Shown here one piece after another: positions 1-6,420 of a DNA stretch of 11,563 bases. Positions within the stretch are counted from its first letter, which is position 1; every line of letters starts with the position of its first letter. Where the stretch lies: the NCBI GenBank assembly GCA_934183355.1, contig CAKPST010000059.1, positions 1 to 11,563 on the forward strand. The letters are read 5' to 3'. The notes under the pieces are model-generated. The model had not been told where the DNA came from, ran no database searches, and saw nothing but the letters and a program-made list of their open reading frames with translations. The DNA is from an uncultured Prevotella sp. Its GTDB lineage: Bacteria; Bacteroidota; Bacteroidia; Bacteroidales; Bacteroidaceae. The position numbers and the translations under genes are program-made.

Positions 1-1
1 T

Positions 2-46
2 CATACTATCAAAGAACTCTTTGGCTGGCAGCGTAAAGCCGCTTAG
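2..46 (+). CDS. C-terminal end of an unidentified upstream gene (partial)
   Basis: The frame starting at base 2 is open from the window edge and ends with a TAG at 44-46, giving the tail HTIKELFGWQRKAA. The mix of charged and aromatic residues looks like an ordinary protein end, but 14 codons are too few to name a family. It may be a real gene end or a chance open stretch. The sequence left of the window would settle this. Confidence 0.3.
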   Translation, partial: HTIKELFGWQRKAA

Positions 47-466
47 CCGTTATCTCAAATTTTAACGAACCATTGCTGTATAGAATCGGCAGCAAAAAGG
101 TTCTTATCTGGTATGTCGTGGAAAGGTTTTACAGACTTCAAGCAGGAATGTGTCACCAGTTGGACAAAGCTATTCGCTACGAATGAAGTTCAATTCACAG
201 ACAAAGCCATTGACAACTTTCTCGCTTTTGTTGACCACATGTCGTGCAGTGCAGACACATATGTTTCACTCGGAGGCTCTAATGGTTGTGCCGACCAACT
301 TACTAATTGGGATGGCACACAAAAAAAAGGCTTGGAAACAAGTTCAAAGAAGAGAGGATTTGGTCATCAAATTTAATGATATTCGTATCATAAATTCTCG
401 TTGTGTGTCCAATACTGTGTCTATATGAATTTTGTGCAATACAACCCGAATTTATCGTAAAGTCTC
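47..466. other. AT-rich intergenic stretch without a convincing gene
   Basis: About 420 bases with no gene I can support. Frame 2 stays open from 47 to 376 (ATG at 113 would give 87 residues) and frame 1 stays open from 37 to 186 with a protein-like composition. Neither product resembles a family I know, neither carries a recognisable signal or domain, and they overlap each other. The stretch could be a decayed gene such as a transposase or integrase remnant, or plain intergenic DNA. No clear terminator hairpin, tRNA or repeat array was seen. Confidence 0.4.
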
Positions 467-514
467 TATTCTTGATTCTCCGTAACTTTGCAGCGGAATT
501 TTAAATCAAGAATA
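467..514. repeat. 11-bp perfect inverted repeat bracketing the operon promoter
   Basis: TATTCTTGATT at 467-477 is exactly complementary to AATCAAGAATA at 504-514, with 26 bases between. The spacer holds the -7 element and the predicted transcription start. The right arm ends on the first base of the possible ATG at 514. With a start site near 497 the left arm would lie around -30 to -20 and the right arm around +7 to +17. This placement suggests a two-half-site operator. The 26-base spacer is much shorter than known invertible promoters of Bacteroides, so DNA inversion is less likely. Confidence 0.5.
483..490 (+). promoter_or_regulatory. Bacteroidetes -7 promoter element TAACTTTG
   Basis: TAACTTTG matches the Bacteroidetes housekeeping consensus TAnnTTTG exactly. 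It is followed by the GC-containing stretch often seen in these promoters and lies 24-30 bases before the first ATG codons (514 and 520). No clear TTTG -33 box sits 19-21 bases upstream, so the promoter may depend on an activator, plausibly the AraC-type protein encoded at the end of the operon. The predicted leader is only about 15-20 nt. Confidence 0.7.
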
Positions 515-1218
515 TGACAATGAAGAAAATTTTACTCATGGCATTGCTCTTGACTATGTTCTTGGGCATGCAAGCACAGAATGGCAAGCGTATGCTTGTG
601 ACTTATTTCTCGTGGAGCGGCAGCACAAAAAACCTTGCTGAGGAGATTCAGCGGCAGACCAATGCCGACATCTACCGCATCGAGCCTCTTGTGCCTTATA
701 CGGATGACTATCAGGAGTTGGCTTACCAAATCTCTAATAAAGAAAAAGAGGAGAATGCACGTCCGGCATTGAAGGATACGCTCTCTACGCTCAACGACTA
801 CGACATCATCTTTGTTGGCTGTCCCGTATGGTGGTTTGACGCTCCCATGATTATACATTCTTTCCTTGAATGCAAGGACTACCACTTCTCGGGCAAGACC
901 ATCATTCCGTTCTGCACATACGCCACGGCAGCCTACGAGACGCTCAACGACATCATCAACGCCACTCCCGATTCGGAGCATCTTGACGGCTTGGGCACTC
1001 GCGGTTCGCAGAGCAGCTATGCACAAGTGGTGAGTAGTTGGCTTGACCGTATCGGAATCAGCGACATCGTATCTGGGATAGAAAAGGTGAGCCTAGTTCA
1101 GCAGCCTACCACCAACAATGCGACTTACGGCATCAGCGGAATGAAAATAAGTAATATAGAAACCGCTCCAAAGGGCATTTATATTCAAGGCGGTAAGAAG
1201 ATTGTTTTAGAGAAATAA
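514..1218 (+). CDS. exported flavodoxin family protein with C-terminal tail
   Basis: FMN-binding flavodoxin fold. Residues 1-22 form a Sec signal peptide (MKK, hydrophobic run, MQAQ before the cut). The mature part begins with a beta strand and the FMN phosphate loop FSWSGSTKN (32-40). The second flavin-loop region GCPVWW..APMI (102-113) and the strand GKTIIPFCTYA (127-137) follow. Residues about 180-204 are a linker. Residues 205-234 form a short tail (YGISGM, then KGIYIQGGKK) shared with the next gene's product and reminiscent of secretion or sorting tails. At 234 residues it is longer than a plain flavodoxin because of both ends. The start could be ATG 514 or ATG 520; MKK at 520 is the more typical signal-peptide start. 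It is the first gene of the operon and a paralogue of the third. Redox partner and substrate are unknown. Fold and export are well supported; function is inferred. Confidence 0.88.
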   Translation: MTMKKILLMALLLTMFLGMQAQNGKRMLVTYFSWSGSTKNLAEEIQRQTNADIYRIEPLVPYTDDYQELAYQISNKEKEENARPALKDTLSTLNDYDIIFVGCPVWWFDAPMIIHSFLECKDYHFSGKTIIPFCTYATAAYETLNDIINATPDSEHLDGLGTRGSQSSYAQVVSSWLDRIGISDIVSGIEKVSLVQQPTTNNATYGISGMKISNIETAPKGIYIQGGKKIVLEK

Positions 1219-1231
1219 AAAGCATAAGCCT

Positions 1232-2356
1232 ATGAGACGTGTATTTATATTGTCGCTTCTTGCGGCAGGACTCATCTCTTCCATGGCTTGCACCGGCAAC
1301 GACGCACCACTCTCCGACAACAACGGAAGCGGCACGTCTGCTGCTGCGTTAATCAGCAAGACAAAGACCTATCCGTCTGACTATGCAACCGAAGCAATGC
1401 ACCGTGGGCGTGTGGAGCGTATCGACTACGATACACATGACTATGCCGAGGGGACAGGTGCGACACGCACCAACACCGCATACGTCTATCTGCCATACGG
1501 CTACGACGAGAACACAGCGCAGCGTTATAATGTCATTTATCTCGTCCACGGACACTACGGAAAGGCTTCCACCACCTTTGAGGCAGAGGACGGCTTGCAG
1601 CGCAAGGTGCTCGACCACATGATGGAGAATGGCGACTGCGCCCCCACCATCGTTGTGTCGCCAAGCTACAACTATGGACAGCCGACGGCCAACTATGTGG
1701 ATGCCGACCCTTATTGCCGAGCGTTGCCCACGGAACTTGTAAACGATCTTATCCCCATTGTCGAAACACGCTATCGTACCTACCTTGCCTCGCCCGACCG
1801 CGAGAGCATCGAGGCTTCACGCTCACACCGTGCCATAGGCGGTTTCTCTATGGGAGGCGTAACGACATGGTATGCCTTGGCAGAGACGTTCAACGCTTTC
1901 AAGTATTATATGCCTATGAGCGGCGATTGCTGGTCGCTCGGCGCATTTGCCGGCATGAACCAGCCACAGCGCACTGCCGATTATCTGGCAAACATCGTGC
2001 GGCAGTCGCCTTATGCCAACGATTTTTACATTTGGGCGGCAAGTGGCACGAGCGATTCTGCTTACAGCGAGATTCTACTCCAAGTACGGGCTATGTCGGG
2101 GATTGCCGATGTGTTCGGTCTCAACCGCATGACTTTCCATGAGAAAGACGGCGCACGGCATGAGTTCCGTCCTATTGTGGAATATGTCTATAACGCCTTG
2201 CCTTACTTCTTCCCATCAGATGAAGGAGGGGCGACAGCCATAAGGCAAGTGGGCATAAACGCCACATCGTCTGGCAAGGCTTACTCTGTCAACGGAATGG
2301 CTTCCGACGGCAAAGGCATCGTGATACAAAACGGAAAGAAATACATCAAAAAATAA
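1232..2356 (+). CDS. lipoprotein alpha/beta-hydrolase esterase, feruloyl/acetyl esterase (CE1-like) type
   Basis: Predicted serine esterase that removes acyl groups such as feruloyl or acetyl esters. Residues 1-20 are a lipoprotein signal ending in the lipobox SMAC, so Cys20 should be lipidated and the protein anchored in the envelope. A Ser/Gly/Asp-rich linker follows. The catalytic domain spans about 45-330. The oxyanion strand is VIYLVHGHYG (101-110), the nucleophile elbow GGFSMGG places Ser at 206, Asp275 in GTSDSAY is the likely acid, and His310 in GARHEF is the likely base. Residues 351-374 form a tail (YSVNGM, then KGIVIQNGKK) very like that of the preceding flavodoxin. The gene lies 13 nt after that flavodoxin and 21 nt before another. 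Esterase-D/feruloyl-esterase folds are common in plant-polysaccharide loci, but no glycan genes surround this one, so a small-molecule ester substrate is also possible. Confidence 0.85.
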   Translation: MRRVFILSLLAAGLISSMACTGNDAPLSDNNGSGTSAAALISKTKTYPSDYATEAMHRGRVERIDYDTHDYAEGTGATRTNTAYVYLPYGYDENTAQRYNVIYLVHGHYGKASTTFEAEDGLQRKVLDHMMENGDCAPTIVVSPSYNYGQPTANYVDADPYCRALPTELVNDLIPIVETRYRTYLASPDRESIEASRSHRAIGGFSMGGVTTWYALAETFNAFKYYMPMSGDCWSLGAFAGMNQPQRTADYLANIVRQSPYANDFYIWAASGTSDSAYSEILLQVRAMSGIADVFGLNRMTFHEKDGARHEFRPIVEYVYNALPYFFPSDEGGATAIRQVGINATSSGKAYSVNGMASDGKGIVIQNGKKYIKK

Positions 2357-2377
2357 CGAAAATATAGATTGTAGCTT

Positions 2378-2992
2378 ATGAAAAAGAATTTCATCTTCTC
2401 CCTACTCGCTGTATTTGCCATTGGCTTTGCAGCTTTTACTTTTTCAGCTTGTTCGAGCGATGATGATGACAACAACGACAACAAGGAGACTGTGGCCAAC
2501 CCAGAGACTCCTGCCGACGGCAGCAAGATTCTTGTGGCTTACTTCTCGTGGGGAGGCAACACGCGTGCCGTGGCAAACCGCATTGCCCAACTTACTGGTG
2601 GCACGCTGTACGAAATACAGCCAGCCACTCCATACACGACCGATTACAACGAGCTTGCCTACACCGTGGCCCGCAACGAACTCGACACCGACGCACGACC
2701 GGCGCTGAAGGAGACTGACGCCGACTTCTCAGAATACGACTATGTGTTCTTGGGTTGCCCCGTGTGGTGGCAGACGGCCCCGATGATTATGTCTACATTC
2801 TGCGAGACTTACGACTTCAAGGGAAAGACAATAATCCCATTCTGTACATATGCCTCAACCGGTCGTGATGCCACGCTACAGAAACTCAGCAGTCTGACAT
2901 CCACAGCCAGCCACCTGACGGGATACGGCACAAGTGGCAGCAACACAAATGGCGTAGAGTCGTGGCTGAAGACGATAAACATGATAAAATAG
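2378..2992 (+). CDS. surface-type lipoprotein flavodoxin
   Basis: Second flavodoxin-fold protein of the operon, roughly half identical by eye to the first over the core. Residues 1-25 are a lipoprotein signal with lipobox FSAC, so Cys25 is the lipid site. Directly after it comes SSDDDDNND, an acidic run resembling the lipoprotein export signal that sends Bacteroidetes lipoproteins to the outer face of the outer membrane. A flexible linker to about residue 48 precedes the flavodoxin core: FMN phosphate loop FSWGGNTRA (56-64), GCPVWW..APMI (126-137) and GKTIIPFCTYA (149-159). It ends right after the fold and lacks the C-terminal tail of the first flavodoxin. It was probably produced by duplication around the intervening esterase gene. 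An FMN-binding redox role is inferred; the partner is unknown. Confidence 0.88.
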   Translation: MKKNFIFSLLAVFAIGFAAFTFSACSSDDDDNNDNKETVANPETPADGSKILVAYFSWGGNTRAVANRIAQLTGGTLYEIQPATPYTTDYNELAYTVARNELDTDARPALKETDADFSEYDYVFLGCPVWWQTAPMIMSTFCETYDFKGKTIIPFCTYASTGRDATLQKLSSLTSTASHLTGYGTSGSNTNGVESWLKTINMIK

Positions 2993-3009
2993 AAAAGAGA
3001 ATATCGCTT

Positions 3010-3735
3010 ATGAAACCAAAAGTTATCTGTCATATTATGGCGTCTGTTGACGGACACATACAAGTGGAGCGTTGGACTGCCCCTGCTGGAGATGTAGCGA
3101 AGGCTGACTTGATGAAGGTTTATTCCGACATCGGCCAAACGCTTCATACCGATGCGTGGACTTTCGGAAAGAACACGGTGTGTGACATTTTCCCCGACAA
3201 GACCAGCATTTTCCCAACGGGAGAAAAGGACTCGGAGAAAGACACGCTAGTAGGAGCCCCCAGCGTGTACATAAGCGAGCGCAAATCGGAGCGTTTGTTC
3301 ATCTCGTTTGACCCCGAAGCCGACATCGTCTATACCGCCTCGCAACTTAGGGGATGCGACATCGTCGTTGTGCTCGACATGTATTCCGCCACACCACGCT
3401 ACTTGACGCATCTGCGCAAGATGGGCATCGCTTATGTCGTGGTGGAGAACATCATGGAACTTGGCGATGTGCTTGAAACCCTCAACAAGCAATTTGGCAT
3501 CAGGTCGATATCCTTGCAGGGAGGCGGCTTGCTCAATGGGGCGATGCTGAACAAGGGAGTGATAGACAAACTCAGTCTGGTGGTGTATCCCGGACTTGAC
3601 TGCAACAAGAGTTCTGTCTCAATCTTCGACAATACGGTGGATGCCCTTGTCGGACAGCTGAGCTTGAGTCTTTTGTCTGTGCAACAGAAAGACAACGGAG
3701 TGGTCGCGTTGAGATATAAAGTGAGCAACAAATAA
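3010..3735 (+). CDS. RibD C-terminal/dihydrofolate-reductase-like NADPH reductase
   Basis: Stand-alone protein of the RibD-C (DHFR-like) fold, 241 residues, with no signal peptide and therefore cytoplasmic. The N-terminal strand reads [13 protein letters not shown] (5-17), the family's substrate-side motif. Near the C terminus, [12 protein letters not shown] (167-178) followed by [12 protein letters not shown] (183-194) matches the NADPH-binding and dimer region; the usual EGGG is QGGG here. In the family the reductase domain of RibD reduces the ribosylamino-pyrimidine of riboflavin synthesis, while stand-alone members mostly have unknown substrates. ATG 3010 was chosen because it begins exactly at the conserved first strand and leaves 17 nt after the flavodoxin. 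An ATG at 2962 would overlap that gene. It might help flavin supply or be a separate oxidoreductase; the sequence does not decide. Confidence 0.82.
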   Translation: MKPKVICHIMASVDGHIQVERWTAPAGDVAKADLMKVYSDIGQTLHTDAWTFGKNTVCDIFPDKTSIFPTGEKDSEKDTLVGAPSVYISERKSERLFISFDPEADIVYTASQLRGCDIVVVLDMYSATPRYLTHLRKMGIAYVVVENIMELGDVLETLNKQFGIRSISLQGGGLLNGAMLNKGVIDKLSLVVYPGLDCNKSSVSIFDNTVDALVGQLSLSLLSVQQKDNGVVALRYKVSNK

Positions 3736-3749
3736 AAAATGCAACGATT

Positions 3750-4865
3750 ATGAGGATGAGCAAAGTTTTTACAATGGTCGTGTGCCTTCTGTTGTTGTGT
3801 GGCACGGCTGAGGCAAAGAAAAAGATTGAAACAGTTAAGACCGAACCTTTTACGGAAACAGATTTCAGTACGATAAAAAGTCCGAACAGCAATCCTTTCG
3901 GTTTGGTGTACGACGGAGCCCTCGCGAATAATGAAGTGGGCAAGGTGAACATTCACCGCATCTATTACAGATTGAACGGACTGAAAATTGCGGCAAACGT
4001 ATATACCCCTGCCGACTATGACGAGGCGAAGAAATACCCGGCCCTTGTCGTGGCTCATCCCAACGGAGGGGTAAAGGAACAAGTGGCAGGACTTTACAGC
4101 CAGCGTATGGCAGAAAACGGCTATATCTGTTTGGTTTTCGATGCTGCCTATCAAGGCGATAGCGAGGGCGAGCCGCGCAACACTGACAAGCCTGCCAACC
4201 GCATAGAGGACATCCATCGTGCCGCCGACATTCTGGCGCAATATCCAGGTGTTGATGCCAACCGTATAGGTATTCTTGGTATCTGTGGAGGCGGAGGCTA
4301 TACGCTGAAAGCCGCCCAAACCGACAAGCGTTTTAAGGCGGTGGCTACATTGAGCATGTTCAATACGGGACTGGTGCGTCGCAATGGTTTTCTCGACTCA
4401 CAGATAAACCAAGTACAGAAACGTCTTGCCGATGCCTGTGCCGCACGACAGAAAGAGGCTAATGGTGAAGCTCCAGAATACGTGGGCGACATGAGCGGCG
4501 TTACGCCCGAACAGGCAGCCAAATTGCCGTTTGACCTATATCAGGAAGGCTACACTTATTATCTCCATACTTATGCACATCCTAACTCTACCTTCCGTTA
4601 CACGAAAAGTAGTCTTGTAGATTTGATGGCGTTTGACGCAAGCGATGGTATGTATCTCATCAACCAGCCTTTGCTGATGATGGCTGGCAGCATCGCCGAC
4701 ACGTTCTATATGACAGAGCAATGCTACGCCAAGGCGACAGGGACGGAAAACAAGGAATTGTATCTCATTCCTGGTGCGACGCACATCAAGACGTATTATG
4801 TTCCGGAATATGTGGAGCAAGTGGTAACGAAATTGACAACGTTTTTTGGAGATAAACTGAAATAA
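3750..4865 (+). CDS. exported alpha/beta hydrolase with Cys nucleophile (YcjY/dienelactone-hydrolase-like)
   Basis: Exported hydrolase of 371 residues. Residues 1-22 form a Sec signal peptide ending TAEA; the Cys at 17 is not in a lipobox context. The alpha/beta-hydrolase domain starts near 70: [10 protein letters not shown] (98-107) is the oxyanion strand, FDAAYQGDS (130-138) follows, and the nucleophile elbow is GICGGGGY, placing Cys179 where most relatives have Ser. Asp317 (SIADTF) and His345 (GATHIK) complete a plausible Cys-Asp-His triad. Cys nucleophiles with GIC..GGY occur in dienelactone hydrolase and the YcjY group. A helical insert lies around 210-270. The gene starts 14 nt after the RibD-like gene and ends 14 nt before the NTF2-like gene. 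ATG 3756 is an alternative start two codons in. A lactone or ester substrate is inferred. Confidence 0.85.
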   Translation: MRMSKVFTMVVCLLLLCGTAEAKKKIETVKTEPFTETDFSTIKSPNSNPFGLVYDGALANNEVGKVNIHRIYYRLNGLKIAANVYTPADYDEAKKYPALVVAHPNGGVKEQVAGLYSQRMAENGYICLVFDAAYQGDSEGEPRNTDKPANRIEDIHRAADILAQYPGVDANRIGILGICGGGGYTLKAAQTDKRFKAVATLSMFNTGLVRRNGFLDSQINQVQKRLADACAARQKEANGEAPEYVGDMSGVTPEQAAKLPFDLYQEGYTYYLHTYAHPNSTFRYTKSSLVDLMAFDASDGMYLINQPLLMMAGSIADTFYMTEQCYAKATGTENKELYLIPGATHIKTYYVPEYVEQVVTKLTTFFGDKLK

Positions 4866-4879
4866 AACCAAGACGCAAT

Positions 4880-5329
4880 ATGAAGAAATTATTGTTAATG
4901 CTGTTATTACTCTTCACCTTTTGTAGTGGAGTGTGGAGTCAAGAATCTGCAAAGTTCACACCAGAGCAGCAAACCATTATTGACCTTTCAAACCAAAAGT
5001 GGGCATGGATGGCAGAAAAGAACGTTGAACAATTGGAAAAACTGTTCCACAAGTCAGCTCAATTTGTGCACATGGGTGGATATTGGGGCAAAGAAGCCGA
5101 ACTGCGAACAATAAAAGAAGGTGGAATATGGTATAAGAAGGCTGAAATCCACTCGCAGGAAGTGTATTTTGCCTCTGGTATTGCTACAGTTTATAGTCGG
5201 ATTCACCTTAACTCTGTAGTTGGCGGTCAAGCAGTACGCTTTCCTTTCATAGTTACTGAGGTGTATGTTGTTTCCGAAGGCAGGTGGCAACTGTCGTCAC
5301 TCGTATTCACAAAAACAATAGGCGAATAA
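4880..5329 (+). CDS. exported NTF2-like (DUF4440/SnoaL-type) protein
   Basis: Small exported protein of 149 residues. Residues 1-21 are a Sec signal peptide (MKK, Leu-rich core, GVWSQ). The mature part has the cone-shaped NTF2-like layout: a first helix region with TPEQQTIIDLSNQKWAWM (27-44), then ..LEKLFHKSAQFVHMGGYWG (about 52-70), then the long strands VYFASGIATVYSRIHL and VTEVYVVSEGRWQLSSLVFT. This fits the DUF4440/SnoaL-like group, which includes isomerases, hydratases and many small-ligand binders with no known activity. Base composition is clearly more AT-rich (about 40-43% GC in sampled lines) than the genes around it. It is followed after 2 nt by the next hydrolase, suggesting tight co-expression. 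Function unknown. Confidence 0.78.
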   Translation: MKKLLLMLLLLFTFCSGVWSQESAKFTPEQQTIIDLSNQKWAWMAEKNVEQLEKLFHKSAQFVHMGGYWGKEAELRTIKEGGIWYKKAEIHSQEVYFASGIATVYSRIHLNSVVGGQAVRFPFIVTEVYVVSEGRWQLSSLVFTKTIGE

Positions 5330-5331
5330 AG

Positions 5332-6387
5332 ATGAAGAAAATAATTTCAATGATATCAATTCTTGCTAATTGCGCTCTGAATGTAATCGCACAAAATCTT
5401 GTTATTGAGAGACAAGGTCATTTTCCTGTAGGCGGTTCTATTATTCAGCATGAAGGCGTTTACGACAACAGCAAGTTCGTGGGTTGGGCAACGCAGGTGG
5501 AAACAGGGCAAAGCAGCCGTGTAGACCATGGTTTTGTTGATTATCAGATACCAGCCAATGCCCACCGCACGCCACTTGTCTATGTGCATGGTTATGGTGG
5601 CTCGGGTGTATGTTGGGAGATGACCCCAGATGGCAGGGATGGCTTCTCTACTTTGATGCTTCGCCAGAGGTGGAGCAGCTACGTGATGGACTTGCCTGGC
5701 AGGGGCAGGGCTGGCAGAACTTCAGCCACGACAGAGGTTAAGCCTCTGGCAGACGAGATGTTTTGGTTCGATATTTGGCGTATGGGCATCTATCCTAATT
5801 GGAATGAAGGGGTGCAGTTTCCGAAAGATTCGGCAAGTGTGTCGCAGTTTTTTCGTGAGATGACTCCCGACCTCAGCAATCATCGTCAAGATGTGCCTGC
5901 CATTAAGGCTCTTGCTGACAAGATTGGTGGATGTGTGCTTGTTACCCATTCTGCAGGAGGCTTTCCAGGATGGGAAGCAGCCATACAAGACGAGAATGTG
6001 AAGGCGATTGCGGCATACGAACCTGGTGGCTTTGTATTTCCAGATGGTGAGGTGCCAGAAATAATCGAAGGTTTGACAGGTGGATGTGCGGGTATTCCCG
6101 TGTCTGCAACAGGCTTCAAAAGGCTTACACAAATACCTATCATCCTTTATTTTGGCGACTACATTCCTGAGGAGCCGAGCAAGAACCTTGGCGATGAGAA
6201 TTGGCGTGTGCGTTTGCAAATGGCTCGAAGGTTTGTTGATGTTATAAATCGACATGGTGGCAAGGCAACTCTGATAGAACTTCCTAAACATGGCATTCGC
6301 GGCAACACTCATTTTCTGATGCAGGATTTGAACAACAAACAGCTTGCCAGACTTTTGAACGATTGGCTTATTAAAAATAATTTATAG
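5332..6387 (+). CDS. exported esterase-713-like alpha/beta hydrolase
   Basis: Exported hydrolase of 351 residues. Residues 1-21 form a Sec signal peptide ending NVIAQ. The domain shows the signature of the Alcaligenes esterase 713 group: oxyanion strand VYVHGYGGSGVCWE (83-96), then TPDGRDGF (98-105), then DLPGRGRAGR (120-129). The nucleophile elbow is VTHSAGG with Ser207; the first Gly of the usual GxSxG is replaced by Thr, as in that group. Glu230 in AYEPGG is the likely acid and His327 in GNTHFLMQD the likely base. ATG 5332 was chosen because it starts the signal peptide and lies 2 nt after the NTF2-like gene. A start at 5284 would overlap that gene and bury the signal. Esterase-713-type enzymes act on esters or lactones of unknown natural identity. 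It is the third distinct alpha/beta hydrolase in this operon. Confidence 0.84.
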   Translation: MKKIISMISILANCALNVIAQNLVIERQGHFPVGGSIIQHEGVYDNSKFVGWATQVETGQSSRVDHGFVDYQIPANAHRTPLVYVHGYGGSGVCWEMTPDGRDGFSTLMLRQRWSSYVMDLPGRGRAGRTSATTEVKPLADEMFWFDIWRMGIYPNWNEGVQFPKDSASVSQFFREMTPDLSNHRQDVPAIKALADKIGGCVLVTHSAGGFPGWEAAIQDENVKAIAAYEPGGFVFPDGEVPEIIEGLTGGCAGIPVSATGFKRLTQIPIILYFGDYIPEEPSKNLGDENWRVRLQMARRFVDVINRHGGKATLIELPKHGIRGNTHFLMQDLNNKQLARLLNDWLIKNNL

Positions 6388-6408
6388 TATAGTATCACTC
6401 TAAAATAT

Positions 6409-6420
6409 CATTTCGAAATG
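6409..6420. repeat. 12-bp perfect palindrome over the CMD gene start
   Basis: CATTTCGAAATG is a perfect palindrome whose last three bases are the ATG of the cupin/CMD gene; ATAT flanks both sides with one extra base on the right. It lies in the 30-nt gap after the esterase gene. It could be an operator, a translation-affecting hairpin, or chance in an AT-rich gap. Confidence 0.35.

Noticed and set aside
478..503. Phase-variable invertible promoter between the two 11-bp arms
   Set aside because: The segment is only 26 bp, far below the usual size of invertible promoter segments in Bacteroides, and no recombinase gene is in the window. Kept as an operator candidate.
532..1026. Long minus-strand open frame opposite the first flavodoxin
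   Set aside because: Shadow of the flavodoxin gene; no start context, domain or composition of its own.
2962..3009. Upstream ATG start for the RibD-like gene
   Set aside because: It would overlap the flavodoxin end by about 30 nt and add a charged, non-conserved leader before the family's first strand.
3432..4319. Long minus-strand open frame of 295 codons
   Set aside because: It lies opposite two well-supported genes and a gene boundary, and its translation shows no family features.
5284..5331. Upstream ATG start for the esterase-713-like gene
   Set aside because: It overlaps the NTF2-like gene and would bury a clear signal peptide behind a basic leader.
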